A stretch of 64,000 nucleotides of DNA from Actinobacteria bacterium IMCC19121 (GCA_002284895.1 CP015605.1:868001-932000), one strand, 5' to 3'; positions 53,079 to 63,404 are shown, counted from the stretch's first letter. Notes: generated from the letters alone by a model not told the origin. Made by a program: numbers and translations.

Positions 53079-53160
53079 TGGGGAGGGGTGGGGCGGATAA
53101 GGGTAAAAAGTGGCGAAAGGTGGTTGAAAAAGGAGGAAAGTGGAGTAAAGTGGGGAATTA
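53079..53160 (+). promoter_or_regulatory. MraZ-binding boxes before mraZ
   Basis: TGG-type repeats at exactly 10-bp steps: TGGGG at 53079 and 53089, then AAAGTGG-like units with TGG at 53111, 53121, 53141, 53151 and AGG at 53131. MraZ binds repeats of this kind as a ring and represses its own dcw operon. Confidence 0.7.
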
Positions 53161-53206
53161 AGCGCAGAAAGTAAGCGCAGCGAACCTGGGGAAGGGGGCG
53201 CTAAAA

Positions 53207-53638
53207 ATGTTTCTTGGCACCCACGAGCCACGCCTTGATGACAAGGGTCGTTTAATTTTGCCCGCGAAATTTCGCGAAGAACTCTCTTCAGGTTTAGTAA
53301 TTACTAAAGGACAAGAACGTTGTCTTTATGTTTTTCCATCAGCAGAGTTTTCAGTTATTACAGAGACGCTAAAACAAGCGCCAGTCACTGCAAAATCAGC
53401 TCGCGATTACATGCGTGTGATGTTTGCAGGTGCACACGATGAAATTCCTGATCGTCAAGGTCGCATAACAATTCCTCAAGGACTTCGCACATATGCAGGA
53501 CTTGAAAAAGATTGCGTTGTTATTGGAGCAAATACTCGCGTTGAAATTTGGGATGCAACTTCTTGGAATGAATATCTAGCAGATCGCGAAAAGGGATTTG
53601 CTGATGTTTCAGAGGAGGTATTCCCAGGCCTGTTCTAA
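53207..53638 (+). CDS. mraZ: Transcriptional regulator MraZ
   Basis: 143 residues with two SpoVT/AbrB-type halves: [18 protein letters not shown] and [17 protein letters not shown]. It represses the division/cell-wall operon it heads. Strong G-rich ribosome site GGGGAAGGGGG before ATG 53207. Confidence 0.95.
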   Translation: MFLGTHEPRLDDKGRLILPAKFREELSSGLVITKGQERCLYVFPSAEFSVITETLKQAPVTAKSARDYMRVMFAGAHDEIPDRQGRITIPQGLRTYAGLEKDCVVIGANTRVEIWDATSWNEYLADREKGFADVSEEVFPGLF

Positions 53639-53640
53639 CT

Positions 53641-53742
53641 CTCTCATTTGTGGCCACCGCCGACCCTTCGAAAATAACGGCGCCCCTTCCCCGGCGCCGA
53701 TATAAAACAGATCCGTCGGCCGGCGGTGACCAGAGATGAGAG
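53641..53742 (+). ncRNA. mraW-type structured RNA leader before rsmH
   Basis: Arms CTCTCAT (53641) and ATGAGAG (53736), then CACCGCCGAC with GTCGGCCGGCGGTG, and an inner hairpin GGCGCC/GGCGCC, giving a long interrupted stem. The mraW RNA motif is a known conserved leader before mraW/rsmH in Actinobacteria, and position and shape fit. Confidence 0.65.
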
Positions 53743-53801
53743 CACTGAAGTAGTTAGCAATAAATGTAAAAAAAGTACGTATGAGTTGAAAGGGGGAGAG
53801 A

Positions 53802-54755
53802 ATGAATAACAACGTTGCACACGTTTCTGTGATGTTAGATCGTTGCGTTGATTTACTGACCTCAGCAATTCAGGCAAAGGCTCACCCTGTTGTTGTTGAT
53901 GCAACCCTTGGCGCAGGTGGTCATACTGAAGCACTTCTTAGCAAGTTCCCTCACTTAACTGTTATCGGTATTGATCGTGATGCAGATTCTCTTGCTGGGG
54001 CAAAAAATCGTTTAGCTCCATTTGCCGATCGACTTCGCACATCCCATGCAACTTTTGATCAAATTGCAGATGTTGTTGCCTCCCACGGCTTTACAAAAAT
54101 AGATGGTGCTCTCTTTGATTTAGGTGTTTCATCCATGCAGCTAGATCAAAGCGAGCGAGGCTTTTCTTACTCACACGATGCCCCACTAGATATGCGTATG
54201 GATCGCAGCCAATCACTAACTGCTGCCGAGATTGTTAACTCTTATGAGCCAGGCCAGTTAGTCAAGATTTTGCGCACCTACGGCGAAGAAAAGTTTGCAA
54301 CCAGAGTGGTGGAGAGAATCGTTAAAGCCCGTGCGATTGCTCCGCTGAACTCAACCTCTCAGTTAGCTGATCTGATTAAAGAGGCGATTCCTGCAGCAAC
54401 TCGTCGCACCGGTGGAAACCCTGCCAAGCGCACTTTCCAAGCTCTTCGTATTGAAACTAATGACGAACTCGGAGCGATTACTCGCGCTCTGCCTGCAGCT
54501 ATGGGTCTGCTCGAAATTGGTGCTCGTTTAGTTGTGATGTCTTTTCAATCCCTTGAAGATCGCATTGTTAAAGAGTTATTCGTTGCATCAACAACCTCTG
54601 GCACACCTCGTGGTCTGCCATTTGATCTTCCTGAATTTGCTGCCAAGTTCTCATTAGTTGTTCGTGGCAGCGAAGTTGCAACAGAAGAAGAACTCACAGT
54701 TAATCCGCGCTCGGCATCTGTTCGTTTGCGTGCTATTGAAAGGGTGGCTGCATAA
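53802..54755 (+). CDS. rsmH: 16S rRNA (cytosine1402-N4)-methyltransferase
   Basis: 317 residues, RsmH/MraW. HVSVMLDRCVDLL, DATLGAGGHTEALL for SAM binding, GALFDLGVSSMQLDQSERGF, and RTFQALRIETNDEL are typical. AAGGGGGAG precedes the ATG. Stop overlaps ftsL by 1 nt (TAATG). Confidence 0.95.
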   Translation: MNNNVAHVSVMLDRCVDLLTSAIQAKAHPVVVDATLGAGGHTEALLSKFPHLTVIGIDRDADSLAGAKNRLAPFADRLRTSHATFDQIADVVASHGFTKIDGALFDLGVSSMQLDQSERGFSYSHDAPLDMRMDRSQSLTAAEIVNSYEPGQLVKILRTYGEEKFATRVVERIVKARAIAPLNSTSQLADLIKEAIPAATRRTGGNPAKRTFQALRIETNDELGAITRALPAAMGLLEIGARLVVMSFQSLEDRIVKELFVASTTSGTPRGLPFDLPEFAAKFSLVVRGSEVATEEELTVNPRSASVRLRAIERVAA

Positions 54756-55162
54756 TGGCAATGACGGCGTTTGCTCCAGCAATCACGCGCTCACGTGAAA
54801 TCATCGCAACTAAGACTGCAGAAGTTGCACTCAAGCTAGTTCCAGATATTTCAGAGCAGACACAAGAAAATCGTAAGTATTTTGCCAAGTTTGTATCTGT
54901 CGTGGGCGTCCTTGCATTGATGTTCCTTCTCTTCATCAATACTTTGCTGGCACAAGATGCATTCACACTGAGCCATTTAAAGCTTGAGGCAAAGATGGTT
55001 AGTGATCAACGTGAAGCGGTCAATCGTCAGATTGATGCCATCGCAGCACCTGAGAACTTGGCAAAGGCAGCAACTGCCCTAGGTATGAAGCCATCTCAAA
55101 CCCCAACGTTTCTCAACCTTAATCCACCAGTAAAACCAGCAGAGAGTGTGGACAATGGGTAA
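54755..55162 (+). CDS. ftsL: Cell division protein FtsL-like
   Basis: 135 residues, one membrane helix (VVGVLALMFLLFINTLLA) after a 50-residue cytosolic part, then a short coiled-coil (KLEAKMVSDQREAVNRQID). Position between rsmH and ftsI fits the divisome protein FtsL. Overlaps ftsI by 8 bp. Confidence 0.8.
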   Translation: MAMTAFAPAITRSREIIATKTAEVALKLVPDISEQTQENRKYFAKFVSVVGVLALMFLLFINTLLAQDAFTLSHLKLEAKMVSDQREAVNRQIDAIAAPENLAKAATALGMKPSQTPTFLNLNPPVKPAESVDNG

Positions 55163-56954
55163 TTTTTCATTAGCTCATAACCGAATTAGGGCGCTCATCT
55201 TTTTACTTGCATTAGCGATGTTCCTATTTGGTTTGCGCCTAGTTCAGGTGCAGGCAGTGCAAGCGGGGGATTACCGCATGCGTGCTGTGAATGAAATGGA
55301 AAACACTAAATCTCTTCCAGCTCCACGCGGTGATATCACCGATATTAATGGTGTGGCATTTGCCCGCAGCGTTGCTGCAACAAGCATTGTTGTTGATCAA
55401 ACTCAGATTACAAACCCTGCCCGTGTTGCTAACTTCATCGCACCGATTCTTGATTTACCGGTCGCTCAAGTTCAAGCCAGCATCACCGGTAAGCGCAAAT
55501 GGAACATGGTCTATCAAAATGCCAAGCCAGCGCTGTGGCAGAAACTGACTCAATCAATCTCAGAATTTAACTCGAAGTATCCAGCAATGAGTCCAGATCG
55601 AATTATTGGCTTCTTCCCAGAGCGTGGATACATCCGCGAATATCCATCAGGATCATTAATTGCCTCATTAGTTGGCTTTGTTAATCGTGATGGCAAAGGT
55701 GCAACTGGTCTTGAATCCAGTATGAATTCAACAATTTCAGGAATTGATGGCAAGTATTCATTTGCCAATGGTTATGGAGCAGAAATTCCTGGATCTCAAT
55801 CAGAAATTATTCCGGCACAAACTGGCACAACTGTTCGCCTGACTGTGGATCGCGATATCCAGTGGGTGGCATCTCAAGCAATCTCTGATGCCGTGAAATC
55901 CTCACATGCAATTAGCGGAACTGTCATTGTGATGGATCCAAAAACTGGTGAAATCTTGGCCCATGCAACTGCGCCAACATTTGATCCCAATAACACCTCT
56001 AAAGTCGCACTTGTTGCCATGCGCAATCCTTCCGTTCAAGATGTCTATGAACCAGGTTCAACTGGCAAAGTAATGACTTTAGCCGCAGCTATTGAAGAGA
56101 AAAAAGTAACTCCAGAGACAGTAATTACAGTGCCGTATGCACTCAAGCGCTCAACCAAGGTTTTCCATGATCATGAAAGACATGCGACACAGTACTTAAC
56201 AACTGCTGGTGTATTGGCTGTTTCAAGTAACACGGGATCAATTCAAATTGGTGAACTTTTATCCCACGATACTTTCTATGACTACCTCACTAAATTTGGT
56301 GTTGGTTCAAAAACTGGTTCAGGTTTGCCGGGAGAGTCCCGCGGAATCCTTCCAAAGGTTGCCGATTGGTCAGGAACTTCAGCGCCAACAATGGCATTTG
56401 GTCAGGGATATTCACTAACTGCCATGCAAGCTACAAGTATTTTTGCAACTATTGCCAACGACGGTGTTCGAGTCTCACCAACGGTTATTGCAGGAACACG
56501 TGATGCAAGTGGAAACTTCACACCTGCTCCAGGTCGCACTAGCCAGCGAGTAATTAGCGCAGAGACTGCAAAGGCGATGCGTTTGATGATGGAGAGCGTT
56601 GTTTCTGGAAATGGAACTGCCCCAAGTGCAGCAATTGCTGGGTATCGCGTGGCAGGTAAGACTGGTACAGCACAGCGCATTGATGACACTTGCGGTTGCT
56701 ACCGCGGATACACCGCTTCATTTATTGGTTTTGCACCAGCAGATCACCCAGCATATGTAATCAGCGTAACTATTCAAGATCCAAAGGGTCTGCACTGGGG
56801 TGGTGCTCTAGGTGGGCCTGTCTTTAAGAAAGTGATGTCTTTTGTTTTACAGTCTCGCCACATTGCACCAACTGGAACAACATTTGATCCCATCCCGTTA
56901 AATAAGAAAGCGTTAGCTGCAAAGAAGGCCCAGGATGCAACGGCCAATAACTAA
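55155..56954 (+). CDS. ftsI: Septal peptidoglycan transpeptidase FtsI (PBP)
   Basis: 599 residues. N-terminal membrane helix (ALIFLLALAMFLFGLRLV), dimerisation domain with RGDITDINGVAFA, transpeptidase motifs EPGSTGKVMTL (SxxK), SSNTGS (SxN) and KTGTAQ (KTG). No C-terminal PASTA repeats. Synthesises septal wall cross-links. Confidence 0.93.
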   Translation: MGNFSLAHNRIRALIFLLALAMFLFGLRLVQVQAVQAGDYRMRAVNEMENTKSLPAPRGDITDINGVAFARSVAATSIVVDQTQITNPARVANFIAPILDLPVAQVQASITGKRKWNMVYQNAKPALWQKLTQSISEFNSKYPAMSPDRIIGFFPERGYIREYPSGSLIASLVGFVNRDGKGATGLESSMNSTISGIDGKYSFANGYGAEIPGSQSEIIPAQTGTTVRLTVDRDIQWVASQAISDAVKSSHAISGTVIVMDPKTGEILAHATAPTFDPNNTSKVALVAMRNPSVQDVYEPGSTGKVMTLAAAIEEKKVTPETVITVPYALKRSTKVFHDHERHATQYLTTAGVLAVSSNTGSIQIGELLSHDTFYDYLTKFGVGSKTGSGLPGESRGILPKVADWSGTSAPTMAFGQGYSLTAMQATSIFATIANDGVRVSPTVIAGTRDASGNFTPAPGRTSQRVISAETAKAMRLMMESVVSGNGTAPSAAIAGYRVAGKTGTAQRIDDTCGCYRGYTASFIGFAPADHPAYVISVTIQDPKGLHWGGALGGPVFKKVMSFVLQSRHIAPTGTTFDPIPLNKKALAAKKAQDATANN

Positions 56955-58425
56955 TCACCAGAAAAAACTCTCTGCGCTATGCGCCATAGTTGGGGCCGAA
57001 TCAACCTCTAAAGAGTTGGAAAGTATTGACCTGAGTGGAATTGCACAAGCAAGTGATTCAGTATTACCTGGAGATCTATTCATTGCCCTGCCTGGTGAAA
57101 AAGTTCATGGGGCGCAATTTGCTGCCGATGCTATTTCACGAGGTGCGGTTGCAGTTCTCACCGATGCCATCGGTGCTAAAGAGATAAAGGGCGTTCCTGT
57201 TCTGGTCTCCACAAATCCACGCAGAGCCGCCGGAATAGCAAGTGCGTGGTTTTACTCAGAACCAATGCGAGATCTCTATAGCGTTGGTGTTACGGGCACT
57301 AATGGCAAAACCACAGTAACTACCTTGCTTCACCAAATCATGACAGCTGCTGGTCGAGATAGTGGACTGATCGGAACCGTTGAAACTCGCATCGGCGTTG
57401 AGAGTATTGCCAGCAAGCGCACAACACCTGAAAGCTCTGATTTACAAGCTCTTTCTGCTGTGATGCGTGAGCGCCATATGCGCAATCTGATTATGGAAGT
57501 CTCCAGCCATGCAATTACTTTGGAGCGCATTCGTGGCAGCCACTTTGCTGTTGTTGGATTTACTAATCTTTCACAAGACCACTTAGATTTCCATAAAGAT
57601 ATGGAAGATTACTTTGCGGCAAAGGCAAAGCTTTTTACCTTTGAGTATGCAGATTTAGCAGTGATTAATCTTGATGATCCATATGGAAAGCGTCTGGCGG
57701 CACAAACTGAGCTACCAGTTGTCACTTTGTCTCGATTAGATACAAGCGCCACATGGCACTTCGCATCGATTACATCTGATTATGTTGGTGCTTCAGTCTC
57801 CATTCGCGGAAGCGGCGGAATTCTCATTGAAGGAAAGACTGTTTTGCATGGTGGGTTCAACTACGACAATCTATTAATGGCAGTTGCTATTGCAGTTGAA
57901 AGTGGAATTGATCCCATTGATATCGCTGCAATCTTGCCAACACTTACTGGGGCTGCTGGGCGATTAGAGGCCGTGCGCCTTGGACAAAACTTCACAGCAC
58001 TAGTTGACTATGCGCACTCACCAGATGCCGTTAAGCGAGTGCTAGAAGCAGCAGCTGAGATCAGTGATGGAAAAGTAATTGCCGTTCTTGGTTGCGGGGG
58101 AGATAGAGATAAAACTAAGCGCCACTTGATGGGACAAGCACTAAATGAAGGCGCCGACATTGCTATTTACACTAGCGATAACCCACGTTCAGAGAAAGCC
58201 GAAGAGATTTTAGTTCAGATGGTTTTAGATATAGATGTGGTGCCACCAAGTGAAGTAATTGTTGATAGAGCCCAAGCCATTCGCACCGCGGTCAACCTGG
58301 CACAAGCTGGCGATGTTGTGATGGTTTTAGGTAAAGGTCATGAAAAGGGCCAAGAGATAAATGGAAAAGTACATGAATTTGATGATCGCATTGAATTAGC
58401 TAAAGCGATTGAAGATAAGAAATGA
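56935..58425 (+). CDS. murE: UDP-MurNAc-tripeptide synthetase MurE
   Basis: 496 residues. VTGTNGKTTVTTLLHQ ATP site, the carbamylated Lys region FHKDMEDYFAAKAKLF, and DNPRSEKAEEIL: the DNPR sequence is characteristic of meso-diaminopimelate-adding enzymes, so the wall is probably of A1gamma type. Starts 20 bp inside ftsI. Confidence 0.95.
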   Translation: MQRPITNHQKKLSALCAIVGAESTSKELESIDLSGIAQASDSVLPGDLFIALPGEKVHGAQFAADAISRGAVAVLTDAIGAKEIKGVPVLVSTNPRRAAGIASAWFYSEPMRDLYSVGVTGTNGKTTVTTLLHQIMTAAGRDSGLIGTVETRIGVESIASKRTTPESSDLQALSAVMRERHMRNLIMEVSSHAITLERIRGSHFAVVGFTNLSQDHLDFHKDMEDYFAAKAKLFTFEYADLAVINLDDPYGKRLAAQTELPVVTLSRLDTSATWHFASITSDYVGASVSIRGSGGILIEGKTVLHGGFNYDNLLMAVAIAVESGIDPIDIAAILPTLTGAAGRLEAVRLGQNFTALVDYAHSPDAVKRVLEAAAEISDGKVIAVLGCGGDRDKTKRHLMGQALNEGADIAIYTSDNPRSEKAEEILVQMVLDIDVVPPSEVIVDRAQAIRTAVNLAQAGDVVMVLGKGHEKGQEINGKVHEFDDRIELAKAIEDKK

Positions 58426-59798
58426 TCACTTTAACAGCAGGAGAGATTGCGCTATTAGTAGGCGGAGAGCTGTTGTGCGATAGGGATTTACTTGTATCAA
58501 AAGCTCCGGTCTTTGATTCACGTTTAGCAACACCTGGGTGCTTCTTTTTAGCCCTTAAAGGTGAGAACGCTGACGGGCATGAGTTTGCAGCTGATGCTTA
58601 TAGAAACGGTGCGATGTTCTCTCTTACATCAGAGCGAATTGATGGTCCATGCATTGTCGTCAAAGATGTTCTAGAGGCTCTATCTATTCTGGCAGCATTT
58701 GTTAGAAAGCGTTTAGACAAACTAGTGGTCATTGGTATTACAGGCTCTCAAGGAAAGACAAGTACGAAAGATCTCTTAACTCACATGTTAGGGGCTGTGG
58801 GTCCAACCGTTGCCCCTGCTGGATCATTTAACAATGATTTAGGTCTGCCTATCACTTTGCTGGAATGTGATGATCGCACGCGTTTTTGTATCCTTGAAAT
58901 GGGTGCGCGACATATGGGTGATATTGCTCGTTTGTGTGAGATTGCAAAGCCAAACATTGGTGTTGTGCTAACAGTTGGCACTGCTCATATTGGTGAGTTT
59001 GGTTCTCGTGAGGTAATTGCACAGACTAAAGGTGAGCTCATTGCTTCACTTGATAAAGATGGAATTGCAATCCTTGGAACTTATGATGAGTTCACACCCA
59101 AGATGGCCTCCCTGCATCAAGGCCAAGTAATTCTCTTTGGAGAAAAAGCAGATATTCAAGTACGCGCTGCAGATATCGAAATGCGCGAAGGTCGACCACA
59201 CTTTGATTTAGTAACACCTGCTGGAAGAGATGCTGTGGGAATGCGCGCAGTTGGAGCGCATCAGGTGGCAAATGCACTGGCAGTTGCTGCCGTGGGAACT
59301 GCGCTAGCACTGCCGTTGGAGTTGATTGCTAGTTCTTTATCTACAGCTGAAATATCTAGTAAATGGCGCATGGAACTCCATGAAAGTGCTGACCTACTCA
59401 TTATTAATGATGCATATAACGCGAACCCAGAATCGATGAGTGCTGCAATGCGAGCACTTGTTCTCTTTGCCCAAGAGCGTGGCGGCTCTTCATGGGCTTT
59501 TGTTGGAAAGATGAATGAACTTGGCCAGACACAAGGGCCACAGAGCGCTGCAATTGGGGCCCTTGCGGTTGAATTAGGAATTGATCATCTAGTTGAAATC
59601 AATGCTCCTGAATACGGAGAACCAGTTGGTGCGATGGTGGTTCACCACCGTTCAAGCATTGAAGCAGCTCTTGATTTAGTTCAATACTTCGCACCGGGTG
59701 ATGTGGTTCTAGTGAAAGCATCTCGTTCCCAAGGTTTTGAAGTTCTCGCAGAATCACTAGAACGTGCCTGGAAAGAAAAGACTGGAGCCGATTCATGA
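58422..59798 (+). CDS. murF: UDP-MurNAc-tripeptide--D-Ala-D-Ala ligase MurF
   Basis: 458 residues. ITGSQGKTSTKDLLTHML, NNDLGLPITLLE, NDAYNANPESMSAAMRAL and the closing LVKASRSQGFEVL are MurF signatures. ATGA overlap with murE and with mraY. Confidence 0.95.
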   Translation: MITLTAGEIALLVGGELLCDRDLLVSKAPVFDSRLATPGCFFLALKGENADGHEFAADAYRNGAMFSLTSERIDGPCIVVKDVLEALSILAAFVRKRLDKLVVIGITGSQGKTSTKDLLTHMLGAVGPTVAPAGSFNNDLGLPITLLECDDRTRFCILEMGARHMGDIARLCEIAKPNIGVVLTVGTAHIGEFGSREVIAQTKGELIASLDKDGIAILGTYDEFTPKMASLHQGQVILFGEKADIQVRAADIEMREGRPHFDLVTPAGRDAVGMRAVGAHQVANALAVAAVGTALALPLELIASSLSTAEISSKWRMELHESADLLIINDAYNANPESMSAAMRALVLFAQERGGSSWAFVGKMNELGQTQGPQSAAIGALAVELGIDHLVEINAPEYGEPVGAMVVHHRSSIEAALDLVQYFAPGDVVLVKASRSQGFEVLAESLERAWKEKTGADS

Positions 59799-60859
59799 GA
59801 CAGATCCTTATCGCAGGAGCTTTCGCTCTGGCCTTTGCCCTCTTTGGCACAAAGGTATTAATTCGAATCCTTGCTGCACGTGGCTACGGTCAAATTATTC
59901 GAGATGATGGACCATCAACACATAAAACAAAGCATGGAACGCCAACTATGGGCGGCATCATTTTTATCCTTGCAGCAATTTTCGGTTATCTCATGGCTCA
60001 CCTTATTTCAGGCACACCTACAACGGCTTCGGCGCTGTTGGTTATTGGCTTGGTTGTTGGATTAGGTTTTGTTGGATTTTTGGATGATTGGCTCAAAGTC
60101 TCACGTCAAAACTCTCGCGGTTTAAAGGGTCGCTACAAACTTCTAGCTCAAGCATCACTTGCTGGTGTCTTTGGCTATGCAGGTCTGCAGTTTGCTGATC
60201 AATACAAACTCACTCCTATTTCGCAATATCTTTCAACGGTTAAAGAAACTTCACTCTACTTAGGCACTGGCCTAGTTATCGCCTTTGTAATCCTGATGGT
60301 GATGTCAGCAAGTAATGGTGTGAATTTAACTGATGGCCTTGATGGCTTAGCAACAGGTGCAACCATCATGACTTTCCTAGCCTTTGTTTTAATCGGCGTG
60401 TGGGAGTTTGGTCAAAGTTGTTCAATCGATGCGATCACAACAACTAACTGTTACCAAGTTCGAGACCCACTGGATCTAGCCGTACTGGCTGCAGCATTTG
60501 CTGGAGGTTGCACCGGTTTTCTTTGGTGGAACACAGCACCCGCCAAAATCATTATGGGCGACACCGGTTCACTAGCACTTGGAGCAGCAATTGCAGGCTT
60601 TGCAACAACACTTCGAGTGGAACTGCTTTTAATTCCTCTAGGTGGTCTATTCGTAATTGTCACAATGTCAGTTGTTATTCAAACTCTGTATTTCAAGATT
60701 AGTGGCGGCAAGCGAGTCTTTCGAATGGCGCCGCTTCATCATCACTTTGAGTTAAAAGGTTGGGCTGAGATAACTGTTGTCATTCGTTTCTGGATTATCG
60801 CTGGACTCAGTGTTGCAGGCGGTTTAGGTCTGTTTTATGCACAGTGGGTAGCTAAGTAA
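59795..60859 (+). CDS. mraY: Phospho-MurNAc-pentapeptide transferase MraY
   Basis: 354 residues, ten helices. GDDGPSTHKTKHGTPTMGG-like start (RDDGPSTHKTKHGTPTMGG), GFLDDWLKV, NGVNLTDGLDGLA (catalytic Asp) and PLHHHFELKGWAE. Makes lipid I on the cytoplasmic membrane face. Confidence 0.95.
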   Translation: MRQILIAGAFALAFALFGTKVLIRILAARGYGQIIRDDGPSTHKTKHGTPTMGGIIFILAAIFGYLMAHLISGTPTTASALLVIGLVVGLGFVGFLDDWLKVSRQNSRGLKGRYKLLAQASLAGVFGYAGLQFADQYKLTPISQYLSTVKETSLYLGTGLVIAFVILMVMSASNGVNLTDGLDGLATGATIMTFLAFVLIGVWEFGQSCSIDAITTTNCYQVRDPLDLAVLAAAFAGGCTGFLWWNTAPAKIIMGDTGSLALGAAIAGFATTLRVELLLIPLGGLFVIVTMSVVIQTLYFKISGGKRVFRMAPLHHHFELKGWAEITVVIRFWIIAGLSVAGGLGLFYAQWVAK

Positions 60860-60864
60860 TAACC

Positions 60865-62232
60865 ATGCCACTCTCTTTTGATGGCCAGAGAATTCTTATT
60901 CTTGGCGCAGGTGTTACGGGAAATGCTGTTGCCCGATCACTGACTAAAAGAGGTGCGGTAGTAAGCATTGCCGATGAAAATCCAGCTGCTCAATCTGAGC
61001 ACGTAGTAATTGAAGCTAAGAATGTAGTTATTAAGGACTTTGATTCAGTAGTCGTTTCACCAGGATGGCGACAAGATCACCCATTGGTGGTTGCTGCAAT
61101 GGAGGCAGGTGTAACCCTGCTCAATGAAGTTGATTTGGCATGGCAGATAAAGAGTGAAATTGCACCTACTCAAAAGTGGCTGGCATTAACTGGCACAAAT
61201 GGAAAGACCACCACGGTTGAAATGGTTGCGGCCATGTTAAAAAGCGGCGGTCTCAAAGCAACGGCTTGTGGCAATGTTGGTGAAACCGTCATTGAAGTTG
61301 TTGATCGCAGTGATGCATTTGAAGTTCTTGTCCTTGAACTATCCTCTTTTCAGCTTCACTGGTCTAAGCAGGCTCAATTTGTTGCCTGTGCAATTCTCAA
61401 TATTGCCGATGATCACATTGATTGGCATGGAAGCTTTGATGCATACGCAAAAGCAAAACTGACAATCCTTGATCGTGCAACAACGGCAGTTTTGAATGCA
61501 AGTGATGGTGAAATCGTTAAGCGCTCAAGCCATTGGCAGGGCAGAAAAGTCTTTTATAGCTTAGATACTCCAGCTCCGGGGGAGATTGGATTAGTAGAAG
61601 AGTTACTGGTTGATCGTGCATTTGTTCAAGACCCACAAGAGGCATCGATGTTTGCTGAGCTAGCTGAAGTGCAACCAACAATTCCCCACAATGTTTCTAA
61701 TACGTTGGCTGCAGCAGCACTTGCACGAACTGTTGGTGTTTCCCATCAAGATATTCGCAGCGCAATCAAGGCCTTTAGACCAGGGCGCCACCGGATTGAA
61801 ACTGTGCATTCAGCTGATTCGATTAACTGGGTCGATGACTCCAAAGCTACAAACCCTCATGCAGCAACGGCATCGCTACTCTCGCATGAGTCAGTGATTT
61901 GGATTGCTGGAGGATTAGCTAAAGGTGCTGCGATGGATGAACTAGTTGAGCGCACAGCCAAGCGAATTAAAGCCGCCATTCTCATTGGCACCGATAGAGC
62001 CTTAATTGAAGCTGCACTTATTAAGTATTGCCCCAATGTCCCACGTGTTCTCATTGATGGAAATTCATCACAAGAGCTCATGGAAAAAGTTGTCAGCGCC
62101 GCCAAGGGCTTTGCTCAATCGGGGGATACCGTTCTTTTGGCACCGGCTTGCGCCTCAATGGATCAATTTGTCTCTTATGCCGATCGCGGCGATCGTTTCG
62201 CTGCTGCAGTGAAGAAAGGTGTGAGTAAATGA
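60865..62232 (+). CDS. murD: UDP-MurNAc-L-alanine--D-glutamate ligase MurD
   Basis: 455 residues. N-terminal Rossmann ILILGAGVTGNAVAR, ATP site ALTGTNGKTTTVEMVA, LNIADDHIDWHGSFDAYAKA and GRHRIETV; ends with LLAPACASMDQFVSYADRG. Adds D-Glu. 6 nt after mraY. Confidence 0.95.
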   Translation: MPLSFDGQRILILGAGVTGNAVARSLTKRGAVVSIADENPAAQSEHVVIEAKNVVIKDFDSVVVSPGWRQDHPLVVAAMEAGVTLLNEVDLAWQIKSEIAPTQKWLALTGTNGKTTTVEMVAAMLKSGGLKATACGNVGETVIEVVDRSDAFEVLVLELSSFQLHWSKQAQFVACAILNIADDHIDWHGSFDAYAKAKLTILDRATTAVLNASDGEIVKRSSHWQGRKVFYSLDTPAPGEIGLVEELLVDRAFVQDPQEASMFAELAEVQPTIPHNVSNTLAAAALARTVGVSHQDIRSAIKAFRPGRHRIETVHSADSINWVDDSKATNPHAATASLLSHESVIWIAGGLAKGAAMDELVERTAKRIKAAILIGTDRALIEAALIKYCPNVPRVLIDGNSSQELMEKVVSAAKGFAQSGDTVLLAPACASMDQFVSYADRGDRFAAAVKKGVSK

Positions 62233-63404
62233 AAACACAGAAGAAGAGCACGCTTTTTTCACGCCCGATTAATCTCTATTACATGTTGGTAGGTAGCACG
62301 CTAGCTCTAAGTATTTTTGGTTTGATTATGGTTTTTTCTGCATCATCTATTTACTCCCTTGAAAACAAGGGTGCAACATGGGCAATTCTCTTTCGCCAGC
62401 TAATTTTTCTTGTCATCGCCATCCCTATGGCTTGGGCTCTGTCACGTTTCTCACTGGCTAGATGGAAATACTTTGCACGATTTGGTGTTCTAGCCTCAGT
62501 TGGCTTGCTCGCTATCGTGCAAGTACCTGGTGTGGGAAAAAGTGTGAACGGTAATCACAACTGGATCTCACTTGGTTTTGTAGATGTTCAGCCCAGTGAA
62601 ATCGCCAAATTCCTAATGATTTTATGGGCCGGTTCAATTCTGGCTAAACGTGAGCGCGCAGGTGATATTCAAGCAAATGTGCTCAAACTGATTGCCCCAG
62701 CCTTCTTACTATGTATTTTGCTAGTGCTCTTGGGTAGTGACTTGGGAACTGCTTCAGTATTTGCATTTGTATTGGCTGGATTGTTATGGGTATCAGGAGT
62801 GCACCTAAAACTTTTTGCCACCATTTCAGCGGTCGGCTTTTTAGGAATCGCTGCGCTAATCATTTCTGCGCCATATCGCGTTGCTCGCTTTTCTGTTTTC
62901 TTAAATCCATTTGCCGAAGAACAATACAAATCCGTGGGTTGGCAACCTGCACACAGCCTCCTAGGCCTTGCCAGTGGTGGATTATTTGGTGTGGGACTGG
63001 GTGCTAGCCGCCAGAAGTGGGGAAATCTACCTGAGGCACACACTGACTTTATCTTCTCTGTCATTGGTGAAGAACTAGGACTTTTCGGAACTATTGCAAC
63101 CTTGCTACTTCTCTCAACTCTTTTGTTTTCAATATTCAAAATTGCTCTTCGCACACAAGATCCCATGGTTCGCTATGTGTGTTCAGGCATTGGTTGCTGG
63201 ATTGGAATTCAAACAGTTCTCAATATTGGCTCTGCAATAAGCGTTCTTCCGGTGGTGGGTGTAACTTTGCCATTACTTTCCTACGGAGGTTCGGCGTTGA
63301 TTGCAACTTATATGGGAATCGCATTTGTTATAGGTGCTGCCCGTAGAGATCCAGCGATTTACCAAGAACTGCAAAAAACAGGATTGCCAAAATGGCTTCA
63401 ATAG
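62229..63404 (+). CDS. ftsW: Peptidoglycan glycosyltransferase FtsW
   Basis: 391 residues, SEDS family, ten helices. GNHNWISLGFVDVQPSEIAK, DLGTASVFAFVLAG, and VTLPLLSYGGSALIATYMG are diagnostic. Polymerises septal glycan with FtsI. Overlaps murD (ATGA) and murG (13 bp). Confidence 0.95.
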   Translation: MKTQKKSTLFSRPINLYYMLVGSTLALSIFGLIMVFSASSIYSLENKGATWAILFRQLIFLVIAIPMAWALSRFSLARWKYFARFGVLASVGLLAIVQVPGVGKSVNGNHNWISLGFVDVQPSEIAKFLMILWAGSILAKRERAGDIQANVLKLIAPAFLLCILLVLLGSDLGTASVFAFVLAGLLWVSGVHLKLFATISAVGFLGIAALIISAPYRVARFSVFLNPFAEEQYKSVGWQPAHSLLGLASGGLFGVGLGASRQKWGNLPEAHTDFIFSVIGEELGLFGTIATLLLLSTLLFSIFKIALRTQDPMVRYVCSGIGCWIGIQTVLNIGSAISVLPVVGVTLPLLSYGGSALIATYMGIAFVIGAARRDPAIYQELQKTGLPKWLQ

